A stretch of 8,042 bases of DNA from DASTCC01 sp035711465 (GTDB taxonomy: Bacteria; Acidobacteriota; Vicinamibacteria; Vicinamibacterales; SCN-69-37). The notes beneath the pieces were generated by a model. It made no database searches. It was not told where the DNA came from and saw nothing but the letters and a program-made list of their open reading frames with translations. A program made the position numbers and the translations under genes. The stretch is from contig DASTCC010000032.1 of NCBI GenBank assembly GCA_035711465.1, positions 1 to 8,042 of the forward strand, given 5' to 3'. Numbering within the stretch: the first letter of the stretch is position 1; every line of letters begins with the position of its first letter. Below, piece after piece: positions 1 to 6,189 of the stretch.

Positions 1-1082
1 AGCAGCGTCCATCCGGCCGCACGCACCGTCCCGAGCTGCGTCGAGGTGGCGCTGCCCTGCTCGATCAACACCGAGAACGGCGCGTTGCGCGGGCTCTCCG
101 CGCGCTGCGCCGGCGCCGGCATGTCCGGCGCCGTGCCGATCGAGCGGGCGCCCGAGGTGAGGCTCCAGGTCATCACCTGGCCGAGCGGCATGAACTCGCG
201 CGCGGTTTCCTGACGCAGTCCGAAGAACGAGGTCACGACATCCGCCTGCGTCGCCGCGATGCTCGCGCCCACCGGCAGCCCATGCGTCCACACCGTCTTC
301 CGGCCGGCGTCGACGATCGCGACCCGATACCGATCCGAGCCGCGTTCCGGGAAGTGCCGCTCGGCAAACGCCGGCAGCACGCGCGCCTCGAGCACCGCGC
401 GATCGAGCTCGACGATGAGCGACCTGCGGCTGGCGCGGAACTGCATGATGAAGTCGTTCGCCCGGCCCGCCGCGAGACCGACGGCGCCGGTCTTCGCCTT
501 CTCGGCGGCGCCCGCGCCCCCGATCGGCTCGGGGACCGGCGTGCTCCCCCGTATCGGAATCACGATCGCCGGAATCTCGGCGTCGATCGGCGTCGCCATG
601 AACGTGATGATGCGCGGCGTGCCCTCCGGCGGCATGACGTGATCGTCGAAGGGCGGATGCAGGCGGAGCGAGATCGGCTGAAGCGACGCGGGCCATTCGA
701 TGGGATCGAAGCGGCGCTCGGCTTCGCGGTAGATCATGAGTCCCGGCTTGCCGTCCAGCTCGGTCGTGGCGTAGACGTTCTTGACCAGCTCCGGAAAGCG
801 CGCTGCCTGCCGCCAGCGGCTGACGCGATCGGTGAAGGCCTCGATGTTGTCTCCCGAGATCTCGGTGGCGCTGGTCTGCAGCCCCGTGTAGATCAACATC
901 AGCTCGCGATCGAAGTCGTCGGCGAACTCGCGCGCGCGCTGGCTGAGCGATCGGCGCAGCTGATCGCGCTCGGCCTCGGACACCTGTCCGAGCCAGTGGT
1001 ACTGCAGCCCGGCGAGCGTCGCGACGAGCACGACGAGCGCCGCGGGGAGAATGACGCCGAGCGGCAGACGACGCCTGCGCAT
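1..1082 (-). CDS. Sensor histidine kinase, N-terminal sensor part (partial)
   Basis: An open frame with no stop runs on the minus strand from an ATG at 1082-1080 to the left edge (360 codons). The protein begins MRRRRLPLGVILP, with one hydrophobic membrane segment at about residues 8-26. This is followed by QYHWLGQVSEAERDQLRRSL, a juxtamembrane helix seen in many acidobacterial sensor kinases, and then about 320 residues of presumed periplasmic sensor. The sequence at the edge (AAGWTL) resembles the stretch that normally precedes the second membrane segment in these kinases. The HisKA and ATPase domains would lie outside the window, so the kinase assignment rests on resemblance of the sensor half only. 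No Shine-Dalgarno sequence precedes the ATG, and a TAGACT hexamer lies six bases upstream. The gene diverges from the exported protein/receptor operon. Alternative: another membrane-anchored sensor protein. Confidence 0.72.
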   Translation of the reverse strand, partial: MRRRRLPLGVILPAALVVLVATLAGLQYHWLGQVSEAERDQLRRSLSQRAREFADDFDRELMLIYTGLQTSATEISGDNIEAFTDRVSRWRQAARFPELVKNVYATTELDGKPGLMIYREAERRFDPIEWPASLQPISLRLHPPFDDHVMPPEGTPRIITFMATPIDAEIPAIVIPIRGSTPVPEPIGGAGAAEKAKTGAVGLAAGRANDFIMQFRASRRSLIVELDRAVLEARVLPAFAERHFPERGSDRYRVAIVDAGRKTVWTHGLPVGASIAATQADVVTSFFGLRQETAREFMPLGQVMTWSLTSGARSIGTAPDMPAPAQRAESPRNAPFSVLIEQGSATSTQLGTVRAAGWTL

Positions 1083-1088
1083 GATGCG

Positions 1089-1094
1089 AGTCTA
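1089..1094 (-). promoter_or_regulatory. -10-like hexamer placed for a leaderless kinase mRNA
   Basis: On the minus strand TAGACT (four of six matches to TATAAT) is followed by six bases and then the ATG at 1082. A transcript started about seven bases after this hexamer would begin at or within a base of the start codon, which is the TANNNT-N6-ATG arrangement known for leaderless genes in several GC-rich phyla. No purine-rich ribosome binding site is present, which fits. No good -35 element is visible about 17 bp further upstream. Confidence 0.35.
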
Positions 1095-1151
1095 GCACGC
1101 GCGCCGTGAGGGCGTGTGGCTGGAAACTGTTGATTCTGAAACGTTTACCTT

Positions 1152-1184
1152 CTTAACAATCTCTTTGCGACCTCTTAACCACAT
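1152..1184. promoter_or_regulatory. Three 11-bp-phased direct repeats, candidate response-regulator site
   Basis: Three contiguous 11-mers run CTTAACAATCT (1152), CTTTGCGACCT (1163) and CTTAACCACAT (1174). The outer two share CTTAAC exactly 22 bp apart and the middle one is a degenerate CTTTGC. They lie in the only AT-rich island of the divergent gap, just after the 8-bp palindrome AAACGTTT (1139-1146). Tandem sites with an 11-bp period are typical for OmpR/PhoB-family response regulators, which bind head to tail on one face of the helix. The kinase gene next door makes such a regulator plausible, but no regulator gene is in the window. Identity as an operator is inferred. Confidence 0.4.
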
Positions 1185-1253
1185 CCATGCGACCACCGTC
1201 GACGATGGTTCCGTCGAATAACGGCGAGCGGCACGACTGCCGCGTCCGGGTCG

Positions 1254-1260
1254 AGGAGGT
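1254..1260 (+). promoter_or_regulatory. Strong ribosome binding site deciding the start at 1268
   Basis: AGGAGGT lies seven bases before the ATG at 1268. It selects that codon over an in-frame ATG at 1187, which has no such site and would add 27 residues in front of a well-formed signal peptide. Confidence 0.85.
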
Positions 1261-1267
1261 CAGGCAA

Positions 1268-2287
1268 ATGAAGCGCGCGTTTCACTCGGTGCTGATCGTG
1301 ATGCTGGCGACGACGTCGTTGGTGATTGGACAGGCGAACGACGTCGCCAAGATTCTGGCGGAGGTGCGCGCGGCGCTCGGCGGCGAGGCGAAGCTCGCGC
1401 AGGTCAAGTCGGTCGCGATCGAAGGCAAGTCCGTTCGCCCCGGCCCGGACGGCTCGTCGCGCGCGTCGGCGTTCGAGATGGCGATGGAGCTGCCGGACAA
1501 GTTCTCGAAGAAGGAGGAGCTCGGCAACTTCAACGGCATGGCGATCGCGCGAACGTCGGGATTCAACGGCGACGGCCTGGTCGAAATCATGGACACGCCG
1601 CCGCACCTGGGCGGTGGCATGGTCTTCATGCGCGCGCCCGGCTCCGGCGGGATGCCCGGGGAAAAGCCGACGCCGGAGCAGGTCGCCGAACAACGCCGCC
1701 TGACGCTCCTCGCCAACAAGAAGGACTTCGCGCGGCTCACGCTGGGCATGTTCGCGTCGAGCTTCTCCGCCTATCCCGTGCAGTTCGTCTACGCCGGCCA
1801 GGCCGAGGCGCCGGAAGGCAAGGCCGACGTGCTCGAGGTCAGCGGCGACGGGAACTTCAAAGCCAGGCTCTTCATCGACGCCAGGACGCGTCTGCCGCTG
1901 ATGCTGAGCTGGATGGACAAGGAGCCGCTGCAGATGTCTTCGGGCAACCGCACCACCACGCAAGCGGTGCCGGGCGGCGGGCAAGTGCGCACGTCGGGCG
2001 GCGGCAGCTTCACGACGATGTCGGGGACCGCGTCGACGCCGGAGGAGATGGAGAAGCTGCGCGCCGACATGGCCGCGCGCCTCAAGGAAGCCGAAGCCAA
2101 ACGCCGCGTCGTCGAGTACCGGCTCTTCTACGGCGAATACAAGGCGTTCGACGGCGTGCGCCTGCCCACGCGCGTGCAGCGGATGATCGACGGCAATCCG
2201 ACCGAAGAGCTCGAGCTCGAGAAGGTCAAGGTCAACGCCAGGATCGATCCCAAGCGCTTCGAGATCGTCAAGGACGACAACAAATAG
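1268..2287 (+). CDS. Exported protein of possible LolA/outer-membrane lipoprotein-sorting-like fold
   Basis: This encodes 339 residues. The start is fixed by AGGAGGT seven bases upstream. The N-terminus MKRAFHSVLIVMLATTSLVIGQA is a Sec signal peptide, with cleavage likely near residues 21-23 and no lipobox cysteine. The mature protein opens with an amphipathic helix (NDVAKILAEVRAALGGEAKL, 24-43), followed by beta-rich segments. A Gly/Met-rich loop lies at about 115-131 (ending GSGGMPGE), a second Gly-rich loop at about 235-252, and a charged helix at about 258-282. The closing segment (VEYRLFYGEYKAFDGVRLP, then an ELELEKVKVNARIDPKRFEI-like end) resembles LolA/LolB-type or lipoprotein-sorting-like proteins of Acidobacteriota. 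It is therefore probably periplasmic. The gene is co-directional with the receptor-like gene 73 bp downstream, so the two are probably co-transcribed and may act together at the outer membrane. The ligand is unknown and the fold assignment is tentative. Confidence 0.75.
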   Translation: MKRAFHSVLIVMLATTSLVIGQANDVAKILAEVRAALGGEAKLAQVKSVAIEGKSVRPGPDGSSRASAFEMAMELPDKFSKKEELGNFNGMAIARTSGFNGDGLVEIMDTPPHLGGGMVFMRAPGSGGMPGEKPTPEQVAEQRRLTLLANKKDFARLTLGMFASSFSAYPVQFVYAGQAEAPEGKADVLEVSGDGNFKARLFIDARTRLPLMLSWMDKEPLQMSSGNRTTTQAVPGGGQVRTSGGGSFTTMSGTASTPEEMEKLRADMAARLKEAEAKRRVVEYRLFYGEYKAFDGVRLPTRVQRMIDGNPTEELELEKVKVNARIDPKRFEIVKDDNK

Positions 2288-2289
2288 CA

Positions 2290-2316
2290 GGTCGGCGACG
2301 CGCGCAGCGCGCGACC
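2290..2316 (+). other. GC-rich hairpin after the exported-protein gene
   Basis: GGTCG (2290-2294) pairs with CGACC (2312-2316), and inside it CGCGC (2299-2303) pairs with GCGCG (2307-2311), leaving a GCGA bulge on one side and a 3-base loop. It starts two bases after the stop codon. No T-run follows, so it is not a classical intrinsic terminator. It may stabilise the upstream mRNA segment or lower expression of the downstream gene. Confidence 0.45.
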
Positions 2317-2327
2317 GGGCATCAGGC

Positions 2328-2348
2328 GTGGCGAGACTCGCTCGCCAC
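2328..2348 (+). promoter_or_regulatory. Perfect 8-bp hairpin directly before the receptor ribosome binding site
   Basis: GTGGCGAG (2328-2335) and CTCGCCAC (2341-2348) form a perfect stem around the loop ACTCG. The stem ends two bases before AGGAG (2351-2355), the presumed ribosome binding site of the receptor gene. The position suits translational control, an mRNA processing boundary, or a dispersed palindromic element. It also argues against using the GTG at 2328 as a start, since that codon is within the stem and has no ribosome binding site. Confidence 0.6.
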
Positions 2349-2360
2349 ATAGGAGAACGT

Positions 2361-5021
2361 GTGTCTTCACGAACCTTCTTAATCGTCTTGACGGCTGTGG
2401 TGATGACCGTCGCCGGCGCGGGATCGGCGCGGGCCCAGGCCAAACCCGAGCGCAGTCGGTTGCTGGTGACGGTCGCCGACCCGAGCGGCGCCGTCATCCC
2501 CAACGCGAGAGTCACGGTCACGGCGGTCGACGCCGGCGCGACGGCGGCGGCGACGCCGGCCGGACCGCGAACGGCGACGACCGCCGACACCGGGGTCGCG
2601 ACCATCGGGGACCTGGCGCCGGGGCGGTACACGATTCAGGCCGAGTTTCCGGGTTTCGAGACCGTGACGATCCGCGACTTTCGCGTGCGCGCCGGCGACA
2701 ACAAGCGGTCGATCGCGCTGCCGTTGAAGAAGGTGGCCGAGGAAGTGAACGTCGGCCGCGACGGGCAGTCCGCGGGGCTCGACCCGCGCGGCAACGCGTT
2801 CTCGACGGTGCTCACGCGCGAGCAGATCGAGGCGCTGCCCGACGATCCGGACGAGATGGAAGCGGCGTTGAAGGCGATGGCGCCGCCCGGTGCGCAGATG
2901 CGCATCGACGGCTTCACGGGCGGCAAGCTGCCGCCGAAGTCGCAGATTCGATCGATTCGCCTGCCGCGCATGGATCACATGGCGGCGCAGAACCACGGCG
3001 GCATCGGCGGGATGATGTTCATCGACATCCTCACCCAGCCCGGTCAGGGACCGATCCGGACGTCGCTCGACTTCTCGTTCCGCGACGAATCGCTCAACGC
3101 GCAGAATCCCTTCACACCGACCAAGGGCGACGAGGGGCTGCAGCAGCCGGGCTTCTCGATCGGTGGCGCGGTGGTCCCGAACACGTCGTCGTTCTCGTTC
3201 TCGATGCAGCGCGCCAACATCCAGAACGCGAACAGCCTGCTGGCAGCGACGCCCGATGGCACGCTGGCGCGGCCGGTCGAGCAGCCGGCGACGCGGTACA
3301 ACATCAACGCCCGCTTCGACCAGGCGATCAACGCCGCCCACATGTTGCGCTTCTCGTATCAGCGCTCCGAGCTGGAGAATCGCTTCCTCGGCGTCGGCGG
3401 CTACGATCTCGACCCGCGCGCGTTCGACAGCCAGACGACCGAGAACATCTTCCGGGTGTCTGAAAACGGCGCCGTCGGCCGCCGCTTCTTCAGCGAGTCG
3501 CGGCTCCAGGTCCGCTGGTCCGACTCGATCGCGCGCTCGTACGTCGAGCTGCCGACGCTGCGGGTGCTGGACTCGTTCACGACCGGCGGCGCCCAGCGGC
3601 GCGGCGGCTCCCGCAACCTCGACATCGAAGCGGCGACCGATCTGGACTACGTCCGCGGCGCGCACTCGATGCGCGCCGGCGTGCTGCTCGAGGCCGGGCG
3701 TTATCGATCCGACGACTTCACCAACTACCTCGGCACCTACACCTTCGCCAACCTCGCGGACTACGAGGCGAACCGGCCGTCGAACTACACGCGCCGCATC
3801 GGCGATCCCCACATCGAGTACAGCAACGTCCAGTTCGGCGCCTACGTGCAGGACGACTACCGGCTGACGAGGAGCCTGCTCGTCAGCTACGGCGTGCGCT
3901 ACGAAGCGCAGTCGCTGCTCGACGACCAGCTCAACTTCTCGCCGCGGATCACGGTGTCGTGGTCGCCGCGCAAGAGCGGGTCGACGACGATCCGCGCCGG
4001 GTGGGGCTACTTCACGGACTGGCTGCCGGCGAGCACGTGGGAGCAGACGCTGCGCTTCGACGGCTTCCGTCAGCGCGAAATCAACGTCCAGGATCCCGCG
4101 TTCCCGATCGTCAGCGACGACAGCGGACAGACGCCGCCGTCCAACCGCTACCTGCTCGACGACGATCTCGACCTGTCGAACAGCCAGTCGGCCAACGCGG
4201 GCATCGATCAGCAGTTCGGCCAGGCGGTGCGGCTGAGCGCGAGCTACACCTACCGCCGCGGCGTGGGCGTGCTGCGCGGCCGCAACCTCAACGTGCCGGT
4301 CGACGGCGTGCGTCCGTTCCCCGAGTTCGCCAACGTCATCGAGGTCGTCGGCGACGCCGCCAGCCGCGTGCACTCGCTCAACTTCGTCGCCAGCGTGGTG
4401 AAGATGAACTGGCGGTCGACGTTCCTGGCCGCGAACTACTCGTTCTCGTCGAGCGAATCGAACTCGACCGGTGCCTTCTCGCTGCCGGCGAGCGGCGACG
4501 ATCTGACCGGCGAGTGGGGCCTGATGGCGCCGCGGCATCGCTTCGGCGGCTCGTTCAACACGCGGCCGTTCGCGAGCTTCGGCGTCGCCGTCAACTTCCG
4601 CGGCCAGTCGGGCTCGCCCTACAACCAGACCACCGGCTTCGACGACAACCTCGACGGCGTCTTCAACGATCGCCTGCCCGGCGTCCCCCGCAATTCGCTG
4701 CTCACCGACATGCAATGGGATCTCGGCGTCAGGCTGTCGTACACGATCGGCTTCGGCACGCGCCCGCAGCAGGCCGGCGGTCCCGGCGGCGCGACGGTGG
4801 TGATGATCGGCGGCGCCGGCGGCGGGATGCCGGGCGGCGCCTTCGGCGGCGGCGCCAACGACAAGCGCGTCCGCGTCGAGTTCTACGCCGCGGCGCAGAA
4901 CGTAACCAACAACAACAACTTCGTCGGCTACAGCGGCGTGTTGACGTCGCCGTTCTATGGGCAGCCGACGAACGTGCTCAATCCGCGGAAGATCGAATTG
5001 GGCGTCCGGGTGGGGTTCTAG
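2361..5021 (+). CDS. TonB-dependent-receptor-like outer-membrane barrel with carboxypeptidase-regulatory-like domain
   Basis: This encodes 886 residues from a GTG at 2361, five bases after AGGAG. The in-frame GTG at 2328 lacks a site. Residues 1-26 are a signal peptide ending ARAQ. Residues about 32-122 form a carboxypeptidase-regulatory-like Ig-type domain (LLVTVADPSGAVIPNARVTV, GRYTIQAEFPGFE). Residues about 147-228 are a shortened plug containing RIDGFTGGKLPPKSQIRSIR and GGMMFIDILTQPG. The rest alternates aromatic and polar residues as a beta-barrel, for example FGAYVQDDYRLTRSLLVSYG. The C-terminus ends in GVRVGF, a barrel-type terminal strand. A Gly-rich insert lies at about residues 802-834. 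By analogy with Oar-like acidobacterial receptors it would import or export an unknown, probably bulky substrate with TonB-ExbBD energy. No recognisable TonB box was identified. It is likely co-transcribed with the exported-protein gene upstream. Confidence 0.88.
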   Translation: MSSRTFLIVLTAVVMTVAGAGSARAQAKPERSRLLVTVADPSGAVIPNARVTVTAVDAGATAAATPAGPRTATTADTGVATIGDLAPGRYTIQAEFPGFETVTIRDFRVRAGDNKRSIALPLKKVAEEVNVGRDGQSAGLDPRGNAFSTVLTREQIEALPDDPDEMEAALKAMAPPGAQMRIDGFTGGKLPPKSQIRSIRLPRMDHMAAQNHGGIGGMMFIDILTQPGQGPIRTSLDFSFRDESLNAQNPFTPTKGDEGLQQPGFSIGGAVVPNTSSFSFSMQRANIQNANSLLAATPDGTLARPVEQPATRYNINARFDQAINAAHMLRFSYQRSELENRFLGVGGYDLDPRAFDSQTTENIFRVSENGAVGRRFFSESRLQVRWSDSIARSYVELPTLRVLDSFTTGGAQRRGGSRNLDIEAATDLDYVRGAHSMRAGVLLEAGRYRSDDFTNYLGTYTFANLADYEANRPSNYTRRIGDPHIEYSNVQFGAYVQDDYRLTRSLLVSYGVRYEAQSLLDDQLNFSPRITVSWSPRKSGSTTIRAGWGYFTDWLPASTWEQTLRFDGFRQREINVQDPAFPIVSDDSGQTPPSNRYLLDDDLDLSNSQSANAGIDQQFGQAVRLSASYTYRRGVGVLRGRNLNVPVDGVRPFPEFANVIEVVGDAASRVHSLNFVASVVKMNWRSTFLAANYSFSSSESNSTGAFSLPASGDDLTGEWGLMAPRHRFGGSFNTRPFASFGVAVNFRGQSGSPYNQTTGFDDNLDGVFNDRLPGVPRNSLLTDMQWDLGVRLSYTIGFGTRPQQAGGPGGATVVMIGGAGGGMPGGAFGGGANDKRVRVEFYAAAQNVTNNNNFVGYSGVLTSPFYGQPTNVLNPRKIELGVRVGF

Positions 5022-5084
5022 CGGGTCACGCAGCGTTTGCGCTCAGCGCGCTCACTACGCACGCTCGCGGCTTCGCGGTGTCCG
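5022..5084. other. Short convergent gap without a clear terminator
   Basis: The gap between the receptor gene and ppk2 holds only short GC inverted repeats: AGCG-TTTG-CGCT (5032-5043), AGCGCGCT (5045-5052) and CGCG-GCTT-CGCG (5066-5077). No T-run follows on either strand, so an intrinsic terminator is not evident. Transcripts may overlap, or termination may be Rho-dependent. Confidence 0.4.
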
Positions 5085-6017
5085 TCAATACACCTCCGGC
5101 ACGTACAGATCGTCCCGCACCGGTCCGCGCGAGTAGTTCGGATTCCTCACCCGTCGCGGCAGCTTCACCTCCGGCCGCGGAATGTCCTTGTAGGGCACCT
5201 GGCCGAGCAGGTGATGGATGCAGTTGAGCCGGGCGCGCTTCTTGTCGTCGGCTTCGACGACCCACCACTTCGCTTCCGGCACGTGGGTGCGGTCCAGCAT
5301 GATCTCCTTGGCCTTGGTGTAGTGCTCCCACAAGCGCCGCGACTGCAGATCCATGGGGCTCAGCTTCCACTGCTTGAGCGGGTCCTTGATGCGCAGCTGA
5401 AATCGCAGGTGCTGTTCTTCGTCGGAGATCGAGAACCAGTACTTGAGGAGCACGATGCCGGAGCGCACCAGCATCTTCTCGAACTCGGGCACCGACCGGA
5501 AGAACTCCTCGTACTCTTCGTCGGTGCAGAAGCCCATCACCCGCTCGACGCCGGCGCGGTTGTACCAGCTGCGATCGAAGAGCACGATCTCGCCGGCGGC
5601 CGGCAGATGCGTGGCGTAACGCTGGAAGTACCACTGCGTGCGCTCGCGCTCGTTCGGCGCCGGCAGCGCCGCGACCCGGCAGACGCGCGGGTTGAGCCGC
5701 TGTGTGATGCGCTTGATGACGCCGCCCTTGCCGGCCGCGTCACGGCCTTCGAAGAGCACGACGATCTTGAGCTTCTGCTGGACTACCCAGTCCTGCAGCT
5801 TGACCAGCTCGCCCTGCAGCCGGAACAGTTCCGTGAAGTAGAGCTTCCGGTCCATCGACTGGGAGTCGGGATGTTTCGCGAGCGACCGATCGGCCAGCAG
5901 TTCGGCCAGCCGCTCGTCGTCGATCTCCATCTCGAGCTCTTCGTCGTAGCTGTCGAGCATTTCCTCGTGCACGCGTCTGGAAAGGGCTTCGGCCTGGGCG
6001 GTTTTGTCGGGGGTCAT
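5085..6017 (-). CDS. ppk2: Polyphosphate kinase 2 (PPK2, probably class I)
   Basis: This encodes 310 residues, the usual size for a single-domain PPK2. These cytosolic enzymes transfer phosphate between polyphosphate and nucleotides; class I enzymes make NTP from NDP. The Walker A motif GRDAAGKGG is at 91-99, after a beta strand (KIVVLFE). The Walker B region FDRSWYNRAGVERVMGF is at 147-163. The lid segment KDPLKQWKLSPMD is at 211-223, and RLNCIHHLL at 263-271 belongs to the C-terminal helices. An acidic N-terminal stretch (about 19-38) precedes the core. All key motifs are intact. GAGGA at 6031-6027 lies nine bases before the ATG and supports the start. Class and nucleotide preference cannot be fixed from sequence alone. 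The gene is monocistronic in this window and converges on the receptor gene, with no evident functional link to its neighbours. Confidence 0.95.
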   Translation of the reverse strand: MTPDKTAQAEALSRRVHEEMLDSYDEELEMEIDDERLAELLADRSLAKHPDSQSMDRKLYFTELFRLQGELVKLQDWVVQQKLKIVVLFEGRDAAGKGGVIKRITQRLNPRVCRVAALPAPNERERTQWYFQRYATHLPAAGEIVLFDRSWYNRAGVERVMGFCTDEEYEEFFRSVPEFEKMLVRSGIVLLKYWFSISDEEQHLRFQLRIKDPLKQWKLSPMDLQSRRLWEHYTKAKEIMLDRTHVPEAKWWVVEADDKKRARLNCIHHLLGQVPYKDIPRPEVKLPRRVRNPNYSRGPVRDDLYVPEVY

Positions 6018-6049
6018 GAGTGCGGATCCTCATCTGGACGTATGTCCGA

Positions 6050-6055
6050 AGTGTA
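6050..6055 (-). promoter_or_regulatory. Possible -10 element for ppk2
   Basis: On the minus strand TACACT lies 32 bases before the ppk2 ATG, leaving room for a short leader that carries GAGGA. A small inverted repeat, GGAC-GTAT-GTCC (6037-6048), would fall in that leader. No convincing -35 is visible, so the call is weak. Confidence 0.25.
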
Positions 6056-6082
6056 ACGGCCCGACTGTGCTCGGTGCTGTGC

Positions 6083-6180
6083 CAGGTGCTATGTGCGCGG
6101 TTACGAGGTGCGGAACCCCCGCACTCAGCACCCAGCACGCAGCACCCAGCACGCAGCACCCAGCACAGATCAGGTGCTAT
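6083..6180. repeat. Segment bounded by a 10-bp direct repeat
   Basis: CAGGTGCTAT occurs at 6083-6092 and again at 6171-6180, enclosing the CAGCAC array and a GTGCGG/CCGCAC hairpin (6108-6113 with 6119-6124). GGTGCT-type motifs on the left (6066-6095) are complementary to AGCACC-type motifs on the right, so the whole stretch could fold into a large imperfect stem. This layout resembles a small repeat insertion, but no transposase or terminal-repeat signature is seen. Confidence 0.4.
6126..6167. repeat. Six tandem heptamers CAGCAC[C/G/A]
   Basis: Six consecutive 7-bp units (CAGCACC, CAGCACG, CAGCACC, CAGCACG, CAGCACC, CAGCACA) fill 42 bp between ppk2 and asd, so the array can also be read as three 14-bp units with alternating last base. 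No reading frame across it looks like a gene. Arrays of this type can be slippage products or a dispersed intergenic repeat family. Which applies here cannot be decided from one window. Confidence 0.85.
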
Positions 6181-6183
6181 ACT
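6175..6183 (+). promoter_or_regulatory. Extended -10 promoter upstream of asd
   Basis: TGCTATACT combines the TGn extension with TATACT (five of six matches to TATAAT). It would start transcription near A6190. No good -35 is seen, since the CAGCAC array occupies that position; extended -10 promoters can work without one. Part of this promoter (6175-6180) lies within the right copy of the 10-bp direct repeat. Confidence 0.5.
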
Positions 6184-6189
6184 CGCCGC

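Noticed and set aside
282..1109. 275-codon plus-strand frame opposite the kinase gene
   Set aside because: No recognisable domain and Arg-rich shadow composition. The minus strand gives a membrane segment and sensor-kinase-like sequence.
1187..1267. Upstream ATG start for the exported-protein gene
   Set aside because: It would place 27 charged residues before a standard signal peptide and has no ribosome binding site, while AGGAGGT fits the ATG at 1268.
1175..2632. 485-codon antisense frame across the exported-protein gene and the receptor start
   Set aside because: Low-complexity Arg/His/Leu composition, and it spans two well-supported genes and their gap.
2379..4715. 778-codon open frame antisense to the receptor gene
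   Set aside because: Very rich in Arg/Ala/Val with no domain, signal peptide or ribosome binding site. It is a by-product of GC-rich third positions in the receptor gene, which has clear barrel features.
3959..5227. 422-codon plus-strand frame overlapping the receptor 3' end
   Set aside because: Alternative-frame shadow with Arg-rich composition. It also crosses the convergent gap into ppk2.
5037..6056. 339-codon plus-strand frame opposite ppk2
   Set aside because: Shadow of ppk2, whose Walker motifs and lid are intact on the minus strand.
6101..6125. Lysine riboswitch, suggested by GAGGTGCGGAAC upstream of asd
   Set aside because: Only the first few bases resemble the L-box start. The other conserved segments are absent, and the motif lies upstream of the likely transcription start.
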